Assembly: GCA_035276475.1 (NCBI GenBank)
Contig: DATELQ010000048.1
Span: forward strand, 25,189-89,188
Reading direction: 5' to 3'
Length of the DNA: 64,000 nucleotides
DNA from: DATDFB01 sp035276475
GTDB taxonomy: Bacteria > Acidobacteriota > Thermoanaerobaculia > Gp7-AA8
Shown here: positions 9,012 through 18,724 of the stretch, piece by piece
Layout of the letters: every line of letters starts with the position of its first letter
Position numbering within the stretch: the stretch's first letter is position 1
Program-made: the position numbers and the translations under genes
Notes under the pieces: generated by a model
The model's database searches: none
What the model saw: only the letters and a program-made list of their open reading frames with translations
What the model was told of the DNA's origin: nothing

Positions 9012-10268
9012 ATGGCCTCTCTCGGCTGGCGCCATCTCACTGAGGACGACAAGTCCACCATCGCCCGCGGCGTCCGCGACGGCGTCGCCTACGGCGGGCC
9101 CTTCCACGCCGAGATCTATCCCGCCGACCGCTGCAACATCGACTGCTTCTTCTGCTCGACCGCGGCGATCCGCGGGAACGACGAGCTGCCGCTGTCGCGC
9201 ATCGAAGAGTTGATGGCGGAGCTGAAGGAGGCCGGTACGCGGTCGGTGCGGCTGGCCGGCGGCGGGGAGCCGCTCTTTCATCGCAAGACGAAGGACATGC
9301 TGCGCGCGATCGCCGCGGCGAAGCTGCCGATCGAGAACATCACCACGAACGCGGTGCTCCTCGGCGACGAGGTCGCATCGATCCTCATCGACCGCTGCGA
9401 CGAGATCACCGTCAGCCTGAACACGGCCGACCCGGAGTCGTACGCCTCGATGATGCAGACGCCGGCGCGCAACTTCGAGCGCGTGCTGCACAACGTCCGC
9501 AATCTCCTCGAGGAGCGCCGCCGCCAGAGCGCGAAGTCGCCGCTCATCGAGCTGCAGTTCCTCGTCTGGCGCGACAACTACAAGACGATCCCGCGCATGT
9601 ACGAGCTGGCCCGCGAGCTCGACGTCGACTCGATCATCTTCAACGGCCTTGGGTTTCTCCGTCCCGACCAGATGATGAGCGCGGAGCAGACGGCGGAGAT
9701 GATGCGGCTCTACGAAGAGGTCGTGCGCATCGACGAGTACCGCCGCATCGCCATCATCGACAGCTACGAGCAGGACATCCGCCCGCAGCTCGCGGAGATG
9801 AACGCGCGCATTCAGGCGGAGCGCAACGCCCGCGGCACGTTCGGCCGGCTCGCGCACTTTGTCACGCGCCGCGACGTGCCGCTCGTGCAGAAGATCCAGC
9901 ATCACCGCAAAGTGGCCAAGCTGCAGAAGATCGACCGCGAGCTGGCCGGCCTCGACGAGCCGTGCCTCATCGGCTGGCACTCGCTCGTCGTCCGCACGAC
10001 CGGGATGATCGCCCCCTGCTGCATCCTGCAGGCGAGCCCCCTCGGCAACATCTTCAAGGAGTCGGTGCGCGAGGTCTGGTACGGCGAGGGCTACGCGCGC
10101 TTCCGCAGCGAGCTGTCGCGGATCATCCGCGAGCGCGCCGCGTGGTCGCACGACGCGCAGGCGGACCGGACTGTGGTGCCGATGTGCGGGGGGAAGGCCG
10201 CGGAGATCTGTCCGATCAAGAGCTTCTACTACCGGACGGATGTGCCGTTCGTCCGCGCTATCCAATAA
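9012..10268 (+). CDS. Radical SAM protein with SPASM-like C-terminal Cys region
   Basis: The radical-SAM 4Fe-4S motif CNIDCFFC (CX3CX2C) is at about residues 39-46, followed by the GGGEPL SAM-binding motif. The C-terminal part has CLIGWHS, APCCIL and GNIFKESVREVWYG, then MCGG and ICPIKS, a set of cysteines as in SPASM/twitch auxiliary-cluster proteins. Such enzymes modify peptides or sugars or mature other enzymes; the substrate is unknown. No precursor peptide gene is evident beside it. Confidence 0.85.
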   Translation: MASLGWRHLTEDDKSTIARGVRDGVAYGGPFHAEIYPADRCNIDCFFCSTAAIRGNDELPLSRIEELMAELKEAGTRSVRLAGGGEPLFHRKTKDMLRAIAAAKLPIENITTNAVLLGDEVASILIDRCDEITVSLNTADPESYASMMQTPARNFERVLHNVRNLLEERRRQSAKSPLIELQFLVWRDNYKTIPRMYELARELDVDSIIFNGLGFLRPDQMMSAEQTAEMMRLYEEVVRIDEYRRIAIIDSYEQDIRPQLAEMNARIQAERNARGTFGRLAHFVTRRDVPLVQKIQHHRKVAKLQKIDRELAGLDEPCLIGWHSLVVRTTGMIAPCCILQASPLGNIFKESVREVWYGEGYARFRSELSRIIRERAAWSHDAQADRTVVPMCGGKAAEICPIKSFYYRTDVPFVRAIQ

Positions 10269-10281
10269 AATCGCGCGCGCT

Positions 10282-11595
10282 ATGCGCCGCCTGCTCTTTC
10301 TTCTCCTCTTCGTCGCCACGGCCGCATCGGCCGCGATCGCCCCGCTCAACTACCGCCACCGCACGCTCGCCAACGGCCTCGACTTCTACTCCGTCGAGGA
10401 CCATTCCACGCCGGCGGTCGGCATCCAAATCACCTACCGCGTCGGCTCGAAGGACGATCCGCCGCACCGCAGCGGCTTCGCGCACCTCTTCGAGCATCTG
10501 ATGTTCAAGTCGACCGCGCACATGAAGGCGGAGATGATTGACCGCCTCACCGAGGACGTCGGCGGCGAGAACAACGCCTCGACGGGCGACGACGTCACGA
10601 TCTATTACGAGACCGTGCCGTCGAACTACCTCCGCACCCTGCTGTGGGCCGAGGGCGACCGCATGGCGTCGCTCAACGTCGACGAGGCCAACTTCAAGTC
10701 GGAGCGCGAGGTCGTCAAGGAAGAGTTCCGCACCGGCGTGCTCGGGCCGCCGTACGGGTTGTTCTACTACTCGATCGACAAAGACTCGTACGCCAAGCAT
10801 CCGTACAAGCGGCCGACCATCGGATCCATCGAAGATCTGGATGCCGCCACGCTCGCCGACGTGCAGGCCTTCCACCGCACGTTCTACCGCCCCGACAACG
10901 CCATACTCATCGTCTCCGGCGACTTCGATCCGAAGCAGCTCGACGCCTGGGTCGACGAGTACCTCGGCGCGATCCCGAAGCCGTCGACGCCGATCCCGCG
11001 CGTGACCGCGGCCGAGCCGCCGCGCGCGAAGGAGAAGCGCTTCGACGAGCATGGCCCGAACGTGCCGCTGCCGGCGATCGCGATTACCTGGCTGATCCCG
11101 CCGGCGGAGAACGCCGACGCTGAGCCGCTGACGATCGCCGAGGCGGTGCTCGGCAGCGGCGAGTCGTCGCGGCTGTACCAGTCGCTCATCTATCGCCAGC
11201 AGATCGCGCAGGACGTCAACGCCGACGCCGACCTCCGCATGAGCACGGGGCTCTTCGCCGTCACGGCGACGCTGGCCAGCGGCAAGACCACCGCCGCGGT
11301 CGAGAAGGCACTGCGCAGCGAAGTGAAGAAATTGATCGATGGCAACGTCACGGCGACGGAGCTGGAGAAGGCGAAGAACTTCGTCATCACCGCCGCGCTG
11401 CGCCGTCGGGAGACGACGCTCGGCAAGGGCTCGGCCGTGCGCGACGCTGTGATCTATCACCACGACGCCAGCTACGCGAACCGTGGCCTTGACCGCCTGC
11501 AGGCCGTCACCGCCGCGGACGTGCAGCGCGTGGCCAAGAAGTACCTGGCCGGGAAACCGGTCGTCATTACCTATACCGCCGGAGGTGCGAAGTGA
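10282..11595 (+). CDS. M16 zinc metallopeptidase, catalytically competent subunit
   Basis: The start at 10282 is chosen because MRRLLFLLLFVATAASA is a clean signal peptide; an upstream in-frame start would place polar residues before it. The inverted zinc motif HLFEH (HXXEH) is in GFAHLFEHLMFKST, with the downstream Glu region (EREVVKEEFR). Two M16 domains are present (about residues 25-200 and 210-400). It is probably a periplasmic peptidase. It overlaps the next gene by 4 bp, forming the usual active/inactive M16 pair. Confidence 0.9.
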   Translation: MRRLLFLLLFVATAASAAIAPLNYRHRTLANGLDFYSVEDHSTPAVGIQITYRVGSKDDPPHRSGFAHLFEHLMFKSTAHMKAEMIDRLTEDVGGENNASTGDDVTIYYETVPSNYLRTLLWAEGDRMASLNVDEANFKSEREVVKEEFRTGVLGPPYGLFYYSIDKDSYAKHPYKRPTIGSIEDLDAATLADVQAFHRTFYRPDNAILIVSGDFDPKQLDAWVDEYLGAIPKPSTPIPRVTAAEPPRAKEKRFDEHGPNVPLPAIAITWLIPPAENADAEPLTIAEAVLGSGESSRLYQSLIYRQQIAQDVNADADLRMSTGLFAVTATLASGKTTAAVEKALRSEVKKLIDGNVTATELEKAKNFVITAALRRRETTLGKGSAVRDAVIYHHDASYANRGLDRLQAVTAADVQRVAKKYLAGKPVVITYTAGGAK

Positions 11596-12974
11596 AGGCG
11601 CTGCTGCTTGCACTGTTCGCAGTCGCACAGATCGAAACGACGCCGCCCCCGCCCGCGCCGCCGCGGCCGGTGCAGATCCCGAAGCCGTCGGAGACGACGC
11701 TGCCGAACGGGCTGCGCGTGATCGTCGTGGAGAAGCACAGCGTGCCGCTCGTGGCCGCGCGCCTCCTGGTGCGGAGCGGCACGGAGGCCGATCCGGCCGA
11801 GCTCCCCGGCCTCGCCGACATGACGGCGACGCTCTTGACGAAGGGGACGAAGACGCGCAGCGCCGAGCAGATCGCCCGCGAAGTCGAGGCCCTCGGCGCG
11901 ACGCTCGATAGCGGCGCGGGGTGGGACAGCTCCTTCGTCGCCGTGAGCGTGATGTCGTCGAAGCTGCCGAAGGCGATGGCCTACATGGCTGACGTCGTGC
12001 GCAATCCGACGTTCTCGAATGAGGAGCTCGAACGCGAGCGGCAGCAACTGCTCGACTCGATCCGCGTCGCGCTGAAGCAGCCGCGATCGCTGGCGCGGCG
12101 CGTGGCCGCGCAGGTCGTCTTCGGCGGCCTGACCTACAGCCGCATCGGCGCGACGCTGGAGTCGGCGCAGAGGATGAAGCGCGCGGACCTCGTCGCGTTC
12201 CACAAAAGCAACTACGAGCCGTACAACGCCATCCTCGTTCTCGCCGGCGACATCACGCCGGCCGCGGCGAAGAAACTCGCTGAGGAAAACTTCGGCTCGT
12301 GGAAGTCGGACCAGACCGGCGGGCACGGCTTCGTGCCCGGACAGTACCCCGGGCCGCGCGTCGTCGTCGTCGATCTGCCGAACGCGGGGCAGGCGGTGGT
12401 CGCCGTGTCGCGCCTCGGCCTGAAGCGCACCGACCCGCAGTACGTGCTCGCGCAGGTCGCGAACTCGGTCCTGGGCGGCGGCTACTCATCGCGCCTGAAC
12501 CTGGAGATCCGCGTGAAGCGCGGCCTCACGTACGGCGCCGGCAGCGGCTTCGATTTCCGCGCCCAGCAAGGACCGTTCACGGCGACGGTGCAGACGAAGA
12601 ACGAGTCGGCCGCGGAGGTGGCGAAGCTGATCGTGCAGGAGATGGAGCGGATGGCCGCGGAGCCGGTTCCCGCGGACGAGCTGACGCCGCGCAAGGCGAC
12701 GCTCATCGGCCAGTTCGCGCGCTCGCTGGAGACGAACGCAGGGCTCGCGCGCCGCGTCGGCGAGCTGGCGGTCTATAACATCGACCTCGGCGAGATCGAC
12801 CGCTACATCCCCGCCGTCGAGTCGGTGACGGCCGCGCAGGTCGAGCAGTTCGCCAAGGAGCACCTCGGCGGCCAATCCTCGATCGTCATCGTCGGCGACG
12901 CCAAGAAGATGCTCGACGCGGTGAAGAAGGAGTTTCCGCAGGCGGAGGTGTGGCGGGCCAGCGAGGTGAAGTAG
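11592..12974 (+). CDS. M16 peptidase-family protein lacking the zinc motif (partner subunit)
   Basis: A GTG start overlaps the preceding stop. A signal peptide is followed by a Pro-rich linker and two M16 domains. At the position of HXXEH the sequence reads GLADMTATLLTKGT, so the zinc ligands are gone, while the C-terminal R-Y equivalent region (LGGGYSSRLNLEIRVKRGLTYGAGS) is well conserved. In the family such subunits bind substrate alongside an active partner, here the upstream gene. Confidence 0.85.
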   Translation: MKALLLALFAVAQIETTPPPPAPPRPVQIPKPSETTLPNGLRVIVVEKHSVPLVAARLLVRSGTEADPAELPGLADMTATLLTKGTKTRSAEQIAREVEALGATLDSGAGWDSSFVAVSVMSSKLPKAMAYMADVVRNPTFSNEELERERQQLLDSIRVALKQPRSLARRVAAQVVFGGLTYSRIGATLESAQRMKRADLVAFHKSNYEPYNAILVLAGDITPAAAKKLAEENFGSWKSDQTGGHGFVPGQYPGPRVVVVDLPNAGQAVVAVSRLGLKRTDPQYVLAQVANSVLGGGYSSRLNLEIRVKRGLTYGAGSGFDFRAQQGPFTATVQTKNESAAEVAKLIVQEMERMAAEPVPADELTPRKATLIGQFARSLETNAGLARRVGELAVYNIDLGEIDRYIPAVESVTAAQVEQFAKEHLGGQSSIVIVGDAKKMLDAVKKEFPQAEVWRASEVK

Positions 12975-12988
12975 GGTAGGATTTTTCC

Positions 12989-13909
12989 ATGCGAAAAATT
13001 CTGGTGGTCCTGGCCCTGCTCTCCGTCTGCTCGTCGAGCGCGTACGCCTGGAGCGCCGAGGGGCATCGCATCGTCTGCCGCATCGCCTACGACCAGCTCA
13101 CCGCGGAGGAGCAGCACAAGGTCGACGCGCTGGTGAAGGGCTACAAGACGCCGCCCGACAACGACCTGCAGATCGAGAGTTACGCTGACGCGTGCGTCTT
13201 CCCCGACGTCGCGGCCGGCCGGGCCGAGAGAGAGAAGGTCGCGAGCAGCCCGTGGCTGCAGTACAAGCAATTCAAGCGGAAGCACTTCATCAACGTCGAC
13301 CGCGGCACGACCATGGTCACGGAGTCGGCGTGCCACGACGACTGCGTGCTGAGCGGCATCGCCTCGCAGGCGCAGCTCCTGAAGTCCGGCGCGACCGAGC
13401 AGGAGCGCGCCGAGGGGCTGATCTTCCTCGGGCACTTCGTCGGCGACGTCCACCAGCCGCTGCACGTCAGCTTCGAGAGCGACCAGGGCGGCAACCTCCT
13501 TCGCCCGATCACCGGCGGCTTCTATCCGATCCCGCCGAAGCGGGAAGGCCAGACCGAGGAGCCGCAGCTGAATCTGCACTCGGTGTGGGACGGCGCGATC
13601 CTCCGCAAGGTCATCGCGGAGCCGGGGTGGAAGGCGTTCGCCGACGCGCTGTCGAAGAAGATCACGGCCGAGCAGAAGTCGACATGGGCGGCCGCGCCGC
13701 CGCTGGAGTGGGCGCAGGAGTCGTACGACATCACGACGTTGAAGGACATGCAGTACTGCAAGCGAGCGAACGGGCAGTGCGAGGCGTTCGGCAACGGCCG
13801 CGTGCTCGGCTCGGAGTACCAGCAGGAGTTTCTTCCGGTCGTCGAGACGCGGCTGCAGGAGGCCGGCGTGCGCTTAGCGGCGATGATTCACGAGGCGTTA
13901 GCGCACTAG
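12989..13909 (+). CDS. S1/P1-type zinc nuclease, secreted
   Basis: A signal peptide ends at YA, leaving mature WSAEGHRIVCRIAY. In the S1/P1 family the N-terminal Trp and the following His bind the trinuclear zinc site. The HFVGDVHQPLHV motif and the later NLHSVWDGAIL give further zinc ligands. About 306 residues is typical. It should degrade single-stranded DNA/RNA or 3'-nucleotides in the periplasm. The 3' end overlaps the convergent DUF2891 gene by 12 bp. Confidence 0.9.
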   Translation: MRKILVVLALLSVCSSSAYAWSAEGHRIVCRIAYDQLTAEEQHKVDALVKGYKTPPDNDLQIESYADACVFPDVAAGRAEREKVASSPWLQYKQFKRKHFINVDRGTTMVTESACHDDCVLSGIASQAQLLKSGATEQERAEGLIFLGHFVGDVHQPLHVSFESDQGGNLLRPITGGFYPIPPKREGQTEEPQLNLHSVWDGAILRKVIAEPGWKAFADALSKKITAEQKSTWAAAPPLEWAQESYDITTLKDMQYCKRANGQCEAFGNGRVLGSEYQQEFLPVVETRLQEAGVRLAAMIHEALAH

Positions 13910-14929
13910 GCCGCGCTTCGTCGTCAGGTACACCGCGAACGATCCGAGCCAGTGCCCGCCTTCGTAGTGCTCGCCCGTCACCGAGGCGAGGCCGGCGTCG
14001 CGGTGCGCCTTCGCCATCGCCGTGAGAGCGGCGCGGCGGGGGCTCGACTTCGGCAGGCCGGAGACGATCCCTTCGAGCATCCAGGCGCGGCTGAGATTCA
14101 GGCCGTCGAGGTGGGCGAGGCGCGGGTCGCTCGGATCGGTCACGACCTCGGGTTTGATCGACAGCGTCGGCAAGAACTTGTCGAACCACGCCGCGAACTC
14201 CTTCGGCGGCATCACGCGCCGCATTGCATCGGCCTCGGCGAGGCACGGCGAGAGGAAATCCTCGCCGGAGGGCTCGTAGGCGATCGGGCAGTTGCGATCG
14301 TGCGCATAGAACTCGCGGATCTTCGACGCCACGAGCGGGTCGTGGCCGTAGTCGTAGATCAGCCCGAGGGCGAAGGCGGTTTGCGAGTGCTCGCCGCTGC
14401 GGATCGGGTGCGACAGCTTCGGCAGCCACGCCTTCAGTCGATCCACCGCCGCGCTCTCCAGCGGTTTCAGCGTCGCGGAGAGCTCCGGGTCCCACTCGCG
14501 CAGCTCCGCGGCGAGCTGCAGCAGCCACGCGAGGCCGTACGGCCGCTCGAAGCTGGCGCGCCCTTCGCCGCGCAGATATTGCGCCTCGCGCGCGATGTGC
14601 TCGGGCGTGATGCTCTCGCGCAGTGCGGCGCGCGCGTCGGCGTCGAACGGCGCGTCGGGGAACGTTCGCGCCAGGCGCGCCAGCAGCCAATGCCCGTGCA
14701 CCGATGAGTGCCAGTCGTAGCAGCCGTAGAACGCCGGCGTGAGCTCGAGCGGCGGCGCGACGTCTTTGTCCGACGTCATCGAGTGCGAGATCTTGTTCGG
14801 ATACTCCTTGTGCACGCAGGCGAGAGCGAGCTTGGCGAAGCGCTCCGCGGCCTTCGCATCGAAGTCGGCGGCGGTGGCGGTGGTCGTGGTGGTCGTGAGG
14901 AGGAGAAGGGCGAGCGTCAGTCGCGTCAT
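13898..14929 (-). CDS. DUF2891-family secreted protein
   Basis: A Thr-rich signal sequence precedes a helical domain with the DUF2891 landmarks YGCYDWHSSVHGHW, FERPYGLAWLL and SGEHSQTAFALGL. The alpha/alpha-barrel-like layout suggests a carbohydrate-active role, but the family has no firm function. It is the last gene of a minus-strand run that starts with the MFS transporter, and its start overlaps the stop of the 62-aa membrane protein. Confidence 0.8.
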   Translation of the reverse strand: MTRLTLALLLLTTTTTTATAADFDAKAAERFAKLALACVHKEYPNKISHSMTSDKDVAPPLELTPAFYGCYDWHSSVHGHWLLARLARTFPDAPFDADARAALRESITPEHIAREAQYLRGEGRASFERPYGLAWLLQLAAELREWDPELSATLKPLESAAVDRLKAWLPKLSHPIRSGEHSQTAFALGLIYDYGHDPLVASKIREFYAHDRNCPIAYEPSGEDFLSPCLAEADAMRRVMPPKEFAAWFDKFLPTLSIKPEVVTDPSDPRLAHLDGLNLSRAWMLEGIVSGLPKSSPRRAALTAMAKAHRDAGLASVTGEHYEGGHWLGSFAVYLTTKRGLVR

Positions 14930-15114
14930 CGGTGAATGTGCATCACGATATACCCGATGAGCGCCAGGGCCAGGACGATGATGATGACGATGGCCACGAG
15001 GCTCTGGCGCGACGAGCCGCTCGAGGCGCTGTGCTCCACGATCACCTTGCGGCGGACGTATTCGTCGTCTTCAGGTTCCGGCATCGCCGGATGAGGCAGC
15101 AAGGGGAGTGCCAC
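14926..15114 (-). CDS. Small single-span membrane protein (62 aa)
   Basis: The polar N-terminus (MPEPEDDEYVRRKV) is followed by one transmembrane helix near the C-terminus (SLVAIVIIIVLALALIGYIV). A GTG start at 15114 and an ATG at 15084 are both possible. The GTG abuts the upstream stop, the ATG gives the more natural 52-residue product. It lies between two secreted-protein genes on the same strand. Confidence 0.55.
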   Translation of the reverse strand: MALPLLPHPAMPEPEDDEYVRRKVIVEHSASSGSSRQSLVAIVIIIVLALALIGYIVMHIHR

Positions 15115-15888
15115 TCAGGGGAAGCGCGTGTTCGAGCAGTCCACGTCGAGATCCGCGGTCAACCGTGGGGGCACTACGATGACCGGCTTCGTTGCCAGCG
15201 GCAGCGCAGACAGCTCGTAGAACAGTGTTTCATGGTGCATGGCAGTGCTTCCCGCCGCCGGCTCGTTGATCATGCGCAGCTCGATCAAGTCGTCGTCCTT
15301 GAACACGATGCGGTGCCACGACGTCTCGCCGAACTGGCGAACGAGTAGTTCCGGCCGTGCGATCGTGCCATCGAGGAAAACCTCGCGGGCGAATGGCCGC
15401 TCGCCGCGATTCTCGAAGTCGGGCTCGTAGCGCGCCCTTGTCTCGAACGCTGTCGCTGAGAGATACCCGGCTGGCAGCTCCATCGTCGCGGAGACGACAC
15501 CGGAGAGATCATCGCGCAGCGTGTGCATTTCGCCGTTCGTGACCGTGTGCAGGTGCGGAACGATCGTGTCGAACGAGCCGCCCGGCGCGTAACGCGCGCG
15601 CCCGGCGCCGGGGAAGCGCAGCTCGATGTCGGACAGCTCGAGGACGCAGTCGCCGCGGTCGCAACTCAGCGCGACGTCGGACGAGACGACCGACGCCTGC
15701 GGCATGTGCAGCGCAGCGTGGTGCAGCATGTGCCCGCTGCCGCGCATCGCCACGGCGCGTGGCGCGTGCTGCCCGTCGAAGATGTGGCAGATCACACCGG
15801 AGAAGCTGATGTGGACTTCCGTGCCGCGGTGTGCCGCGGGCGCGGACGCAAGAATGGCCGCGAAGACGAGGAACGTGAGCTTGCGCAT
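15115..15888 (-). CDS. Secreted hypothetical protein (257 aa)
   Basis: The ATG at 15888 gives a good signal peptide (MRKLTFLVFAAILASAPA). The mature protein is beta-rich with many His (SGHMLHHAALHMP, VPHLHTVTNGEMH) and a CDRGDC motif that could form a disulphide or bind metal. No family recognised. It starts 10 bp after the MFS transporter stop and ends flush with the next gene. Confidence 0.6.
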   Translation of the reverse strand: MRKLTFLVFAAILASAPAAHRGTEVHISFSGVICHIFDGQHAPRAVAMRGSGHMLHHAALHMPQASVVSSDVALSCDRGDCVLELSDIELRFPGAGRARYAPGGSFDTIVPHLHTVTNGEMHTLRDDLSGVVSATMELPAGYLSATAFETRARYEPDFENRGERPFAREVFLDGTIARPELLVRQFGETSWHRIVFKDDDLIELRMINEPAAGSTAMHHETLFYELSALPLATKPVIVVPPRLTADLDVDCSNTRFP

Positions 15889-15898
15889 GGAGAACAAC

Positions 15899-17044
15899 TT
15901 AGCGCCGCAGCAGCCGCGACGTCCAGGCGAAGATCGGAATCGAGAAGCAACTCAGCGCCGCCGCCGCGAGGAACGCGCGCCCGAGGCCGTAGCGCTGGCC
16001 GATCGCGCCGAGGGTGAACGAGCCGGTGGCGATGCCGGTGTCGAACGCCCACATGATCGAGCCGAACGTCCGCGCGCGCCGCGCCGGGTCGGTGTTGTTC
16101 ACGATGAACGTCGCGATCGCGGGATACGCGGCGCCCCAGCCGAGGCCGAAGACGATCGCCGAGATCGTCATCAGAGTGCGCGTCGTGGCGAAGCCGAGCA
16201 TCGCGAACGCGATCGGCACCATCGCCAGGGCGGGGTAGAGCAGCACCTTCGTGGGGATGCGGTCGAACAGGTGCGAGAAGAAGAGGCGGAGGATGACGAT
16301 CGTGATCGCGTACACCGTCAGATAGATCGACTTCGGCTCGACGTGCCGCTGCACTGCGAGCAGTGCCGCGTAGCTGGTCACGCCGCCGTAGCCGAACGAC
16401 GCCACCGTCATCGTCAGCGTGATCCGGATGACCCGCCAGTCCCACGCCTCGGCCAGCGCCCCCTGGTGCCGCTCGTGCGGCTTCGTCGGGTCGTGGATGA
16501 AGAGCGCGCCCACCGTCATGACCACCGACAACGACGCCATCTCCAAGCAGAGCGTCAGCCATCCGAAGTGAAAGACCCACAGCCCGAACGCCGGCGCCAT
16601 GGAGACGGCCAGGATGCTGGCGAGCCCCCAGTACGCCAGGCCCTGCGCGCGCCGCGACTCGGGGATGTAGTCGGTCATGATTGCCGACGATGACGACAAC
16701 AGTCCCGACCAGAGCGCGCCATGAATCACGCCGACGCCGAGGAGCACGACGATGTTCGTGATGACGCCGTACGCGACGGAGAAGACGCAGAAGGCAATCG
16801 ATGCGACGAGGAGCAGACGGCGCCGGCCGACGCGGTCGCCGAGCGTCCCCATGAGCGGCGCGGAGAAGGCGCTGGCGAGCGTGTAGACGGAGAGGAACCA
16901 GCCGGCCGCGGCGGTGGAGCCACCGAGGTCGATGATGCGGAATGGGATGGCCGGCAGCAGTTGGAACGCCGAAAAAAATGTGACGAAGGAATAGAGCCAG
17001 AGGCTGGCGAAGCGCGGCGTGATGAGGCGGTCGGGGGTGGCCAT
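15899..17044 (-). CDS. Major facilitator superfamily transporter
   Basis: The start at 17044 (MATPDRLITPRF) is chosen; longer in-frame versions add an Arg/Ser-rich tail that overlaps the divergent ispH. Twelve hydrophobic segments are present, with the MFS loop 2-3 motif GTLGDRVGRRRLL at about residues 70-82 and a related loop in the second half. It is probably a proton-driven efflux or uptake permease; the substrate is unknown. First gene of a four-gene minus-strand run. Confidence 0.85.
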   Translation of the reverse strand: MATPDRLITPRFASLWLYSFVTFFSAFQLLPAIPFRIIDLGGSTAAAGWFLSVYTLASAFSAPLMGTLGDRVGRRRLLLVASIAFCVFSVAYGVITNIVVLLGVGVIHGALWSGLLSSSSAIMTDYIPESRRAQGLAYWGLASILAVSMAPAFGLWVFHFGWLTLCLEMASLSVVMTVGALFIHDPTKPHERHQGALAEAWDWRVIRITLTMTVASFGYGGVTSYAALLAVQRHVEPKSIYLTVYAITIVILRLFFSHLFDRIPTKVLLYPALAMVPIAFAMLGFATTRTLMTISAIVFGLGWGAAYPAIATFIVNNTDPARRARTFGSIMWAFDTGIATGSFTLGAIGQRYGLGRAFLAAAALSCFSIPIFAWTSRLLRR

Positions 17045-17090
17045 CGGACGGCGGATTTTACTGAGAATCGAGAGCGTTACCGGCTGCGTC

Positions 17091-17933
17091 ATGAAGGTGA
17101 AGCGGGCAGCGAAGTACGGGTTCTGTTCGGGCGTGCGCATCGCCGACCTCAAGGTGAAGCGCTTCGCCGCCGCCGGCGGACGCGGCGCGATTCTCGGCCA
17201 GGTGGTCCACAACGAGCGCGTGGTCGAGGAGATGGAGACCCTCGGCGTGCGCACGGTGGAGTCGATCGACGCCGTGAGCGAGCCGACGATCGTCTTTTCC
17301 GCGCACGGCGTGCCGCCGTCGTATCACGAGACGGCCAAGACGAGCGGCCTGAAGATCCTCGACACCACCTGCAAGTTCGTCTACGACATCCACCGCGAGT
17401 CGCGCGACGCATTGGGCGCCGACTACCACCTCATCTTCATCGGCGACCCGAAGCACCGCGAGGTCGTCGGCTACACGAACGACCTCGACCCCGCCTCGTA
17501 CCACATCATCTCCACGACCGCCGAGGCGGAGTCGATCGACTGGTCGCGCTACCCGAGGCTGAAGATCTTCTACCAGACCACCCTCAACGCCGAGGAGTTC
17601 GAGGACGTGGTGCGGATCATCGAGCGCCGCGCCGCGCAGGTCGAGCGCGCCGACACGATCTGCTACGCCACGAAGGAGAACCAGGACGCCGCGCGCGTGC
17701 TGGCCCACGATCCCGACGTCGACGTCATCGTCATCATCGGCGGCAAGAAGAGCGCGAACACGAAGCACCTCTGGGAGATCTGCCGCGAGAAGAAGCCGGC
17801 CTATCTCGTGCAGGGCGCCGACGACTTGGAGTCGGCATGGTTCGACGGAGCGAGCACGGTCGGCGTGACGGCGGGAGCGTCGACGCCCGACTACGTGATC
17901 GAAGAAGTGGAGAAGCGGATCGAGGGGATGTAG
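17091..17933 (+). CDS. ispH: 4-hydroxy-3-methylbut-2-enyl diphosphate reductase
   Basis: Last enzyme of the MEP isoprenoid pathway, making IPP and DMAPP with a 4Fe-4S cluster. The three cluster cysteines are visible (YGFCSGV, LDTTCKF, DTICYAT). Substrate-binding residues include VVHNERV, FSAHGVPP, KHREVVG and the ATKENQ motif. The start at 17091 (MKVKRAAKYGFC) matches family length; earlier starts run into the divergent MFS gene. It complements the prenyl synthase at 29036. Confidence 0.93.
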   Translation: MKVKRAAKYGFCSGVRIADLKVKRFAAAGGRGAILGQVVHNERVVEEMETLGVRTVESIDAVSEPTIVFSAHGVPPSYHETAKTSGLKILDTTCKFVYDIHRESRDALGADYHLIFIGDPKHREVVGYTNDLDPASYHIISTTAEAESIDWSRYPRLKIFYQTTLNAEEFEDVVRIIERRAAQVERADTICYATKENQDAARVLAHDPDVDVIVIIGGKKSANTKHLWEICREKKPAYLVQGADDLESAWFDGASTVGVTAGASTPDYVIEEVEKRIEGM

Positions 17934-17938
17934 CGCCG

Positions 17939-18724
17939 ATGATTCCTCTCCGCACATGGCTCGCGATCGCGGCTTTGATGATCGCGGCGAGCGGCTCCGC
18001 GGCCGACCTGAACTGCAAGGGGCCGAGCAACGTCGAGCAATTCAAATACTCGTGGCGCCTGCGCGGCGGGCTGTCGTGGGTGGCGGGACTGGTGTTCCCC
18101 ACCTCGGGCGTCGGCGAGATGAAGACGACGTATCCGAAGGAAGGGGAGACGCTGATCGATTCGTCGCTCCTCCTGACGTCGAAGGTGCCAGGGTTCTACG
18201 CCTACGAGACGCAGATCGACGAGAACACGCAGAAGACGATGACGACGTACCACGGCTACGCGTGGAAGAACAAGTCGCGCAAGGAGCGGACGAGCTTCGA
18301 CTACGCGCGCAAGGTGGCGCTGACGCACAAGGAGACGCCGGAGAAGCAGTGGGACCGCACCGATCCGCTGCCGCCCGAGCAGATCCACGACATCCTGGCG
18401 GCGATCTATTACATCCGCCAGAACGCGATGAACATCCGCGGCCCGGTGAACGCGAATATCTTCTCGGACGGCGAGCTCTATCCGGTGATCCTCCGCCCCG
18501 ACGAGCGGCGCACGTTCAACATCGGCGGGCAGAACGTCGGCGCGCTCGGCTTCGCGATCGTCGATGCGCCGGGCGGGCGGAAGTGGCCGGGCGGGGTGAA
18601 GGTGTGGATCTCCGAGGACCCGCGCAGGATTCCGTTCCGGATCGAGATCCAGCAGAGCATGGCCTCGCTGCAGTTGGAGCTGACGAGCGTGGAGTCGTGC
18701 GCGTTCATGCAAGCGAGCAAATAG
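17939..18724 (+). CDS. Secreted DUF3108-like protein
   Basis: The ATG lies 5 bp past the ispH stop. The signal peptide (TWLAIAALMIAASGSAADL) precedes a beta-rich domain with a DFDYARK-like helix (SFDYARKVAL), DPLPPEQIHDILAAIYYIR and RPDERRTFNIGG. DUF3108 proteins are periplasmic beta-barrel-like proteins of unclear role. Its stop codon (TAG, 18722-18724) touches the heptamer array that follows. Confidence 0.65.
   Translation: MIPLRTWLAIAALMIAASGSAADLNCKGPSNVEQFKYSWRLRGGLSWVAGLVFPTSGVGEMKTTYPKEGETLIDSSLLLTSKVPGFYAYETQIDENTQKTMTTYHGYAWKNKSRKERTSFDYARKVALTHKETPEKQWDRTDPLPPEQIHDILAAIYYIRQNAMNIRGPVNANIFSDGELYPVILRPDERRTFNIGGQNVGALGFAIVDAPGGRKWPGGVKVWISEDPRRIPFRIEIQQSMASLQLELTSVESCAFMQASK

Noticed and set aside
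10240..10281. Earlier in-frame start for the first M16 peptidase
   Set aside because: It overlaps the radical SAM stop and adds polar residues before the signal peptide beginning at 10282.
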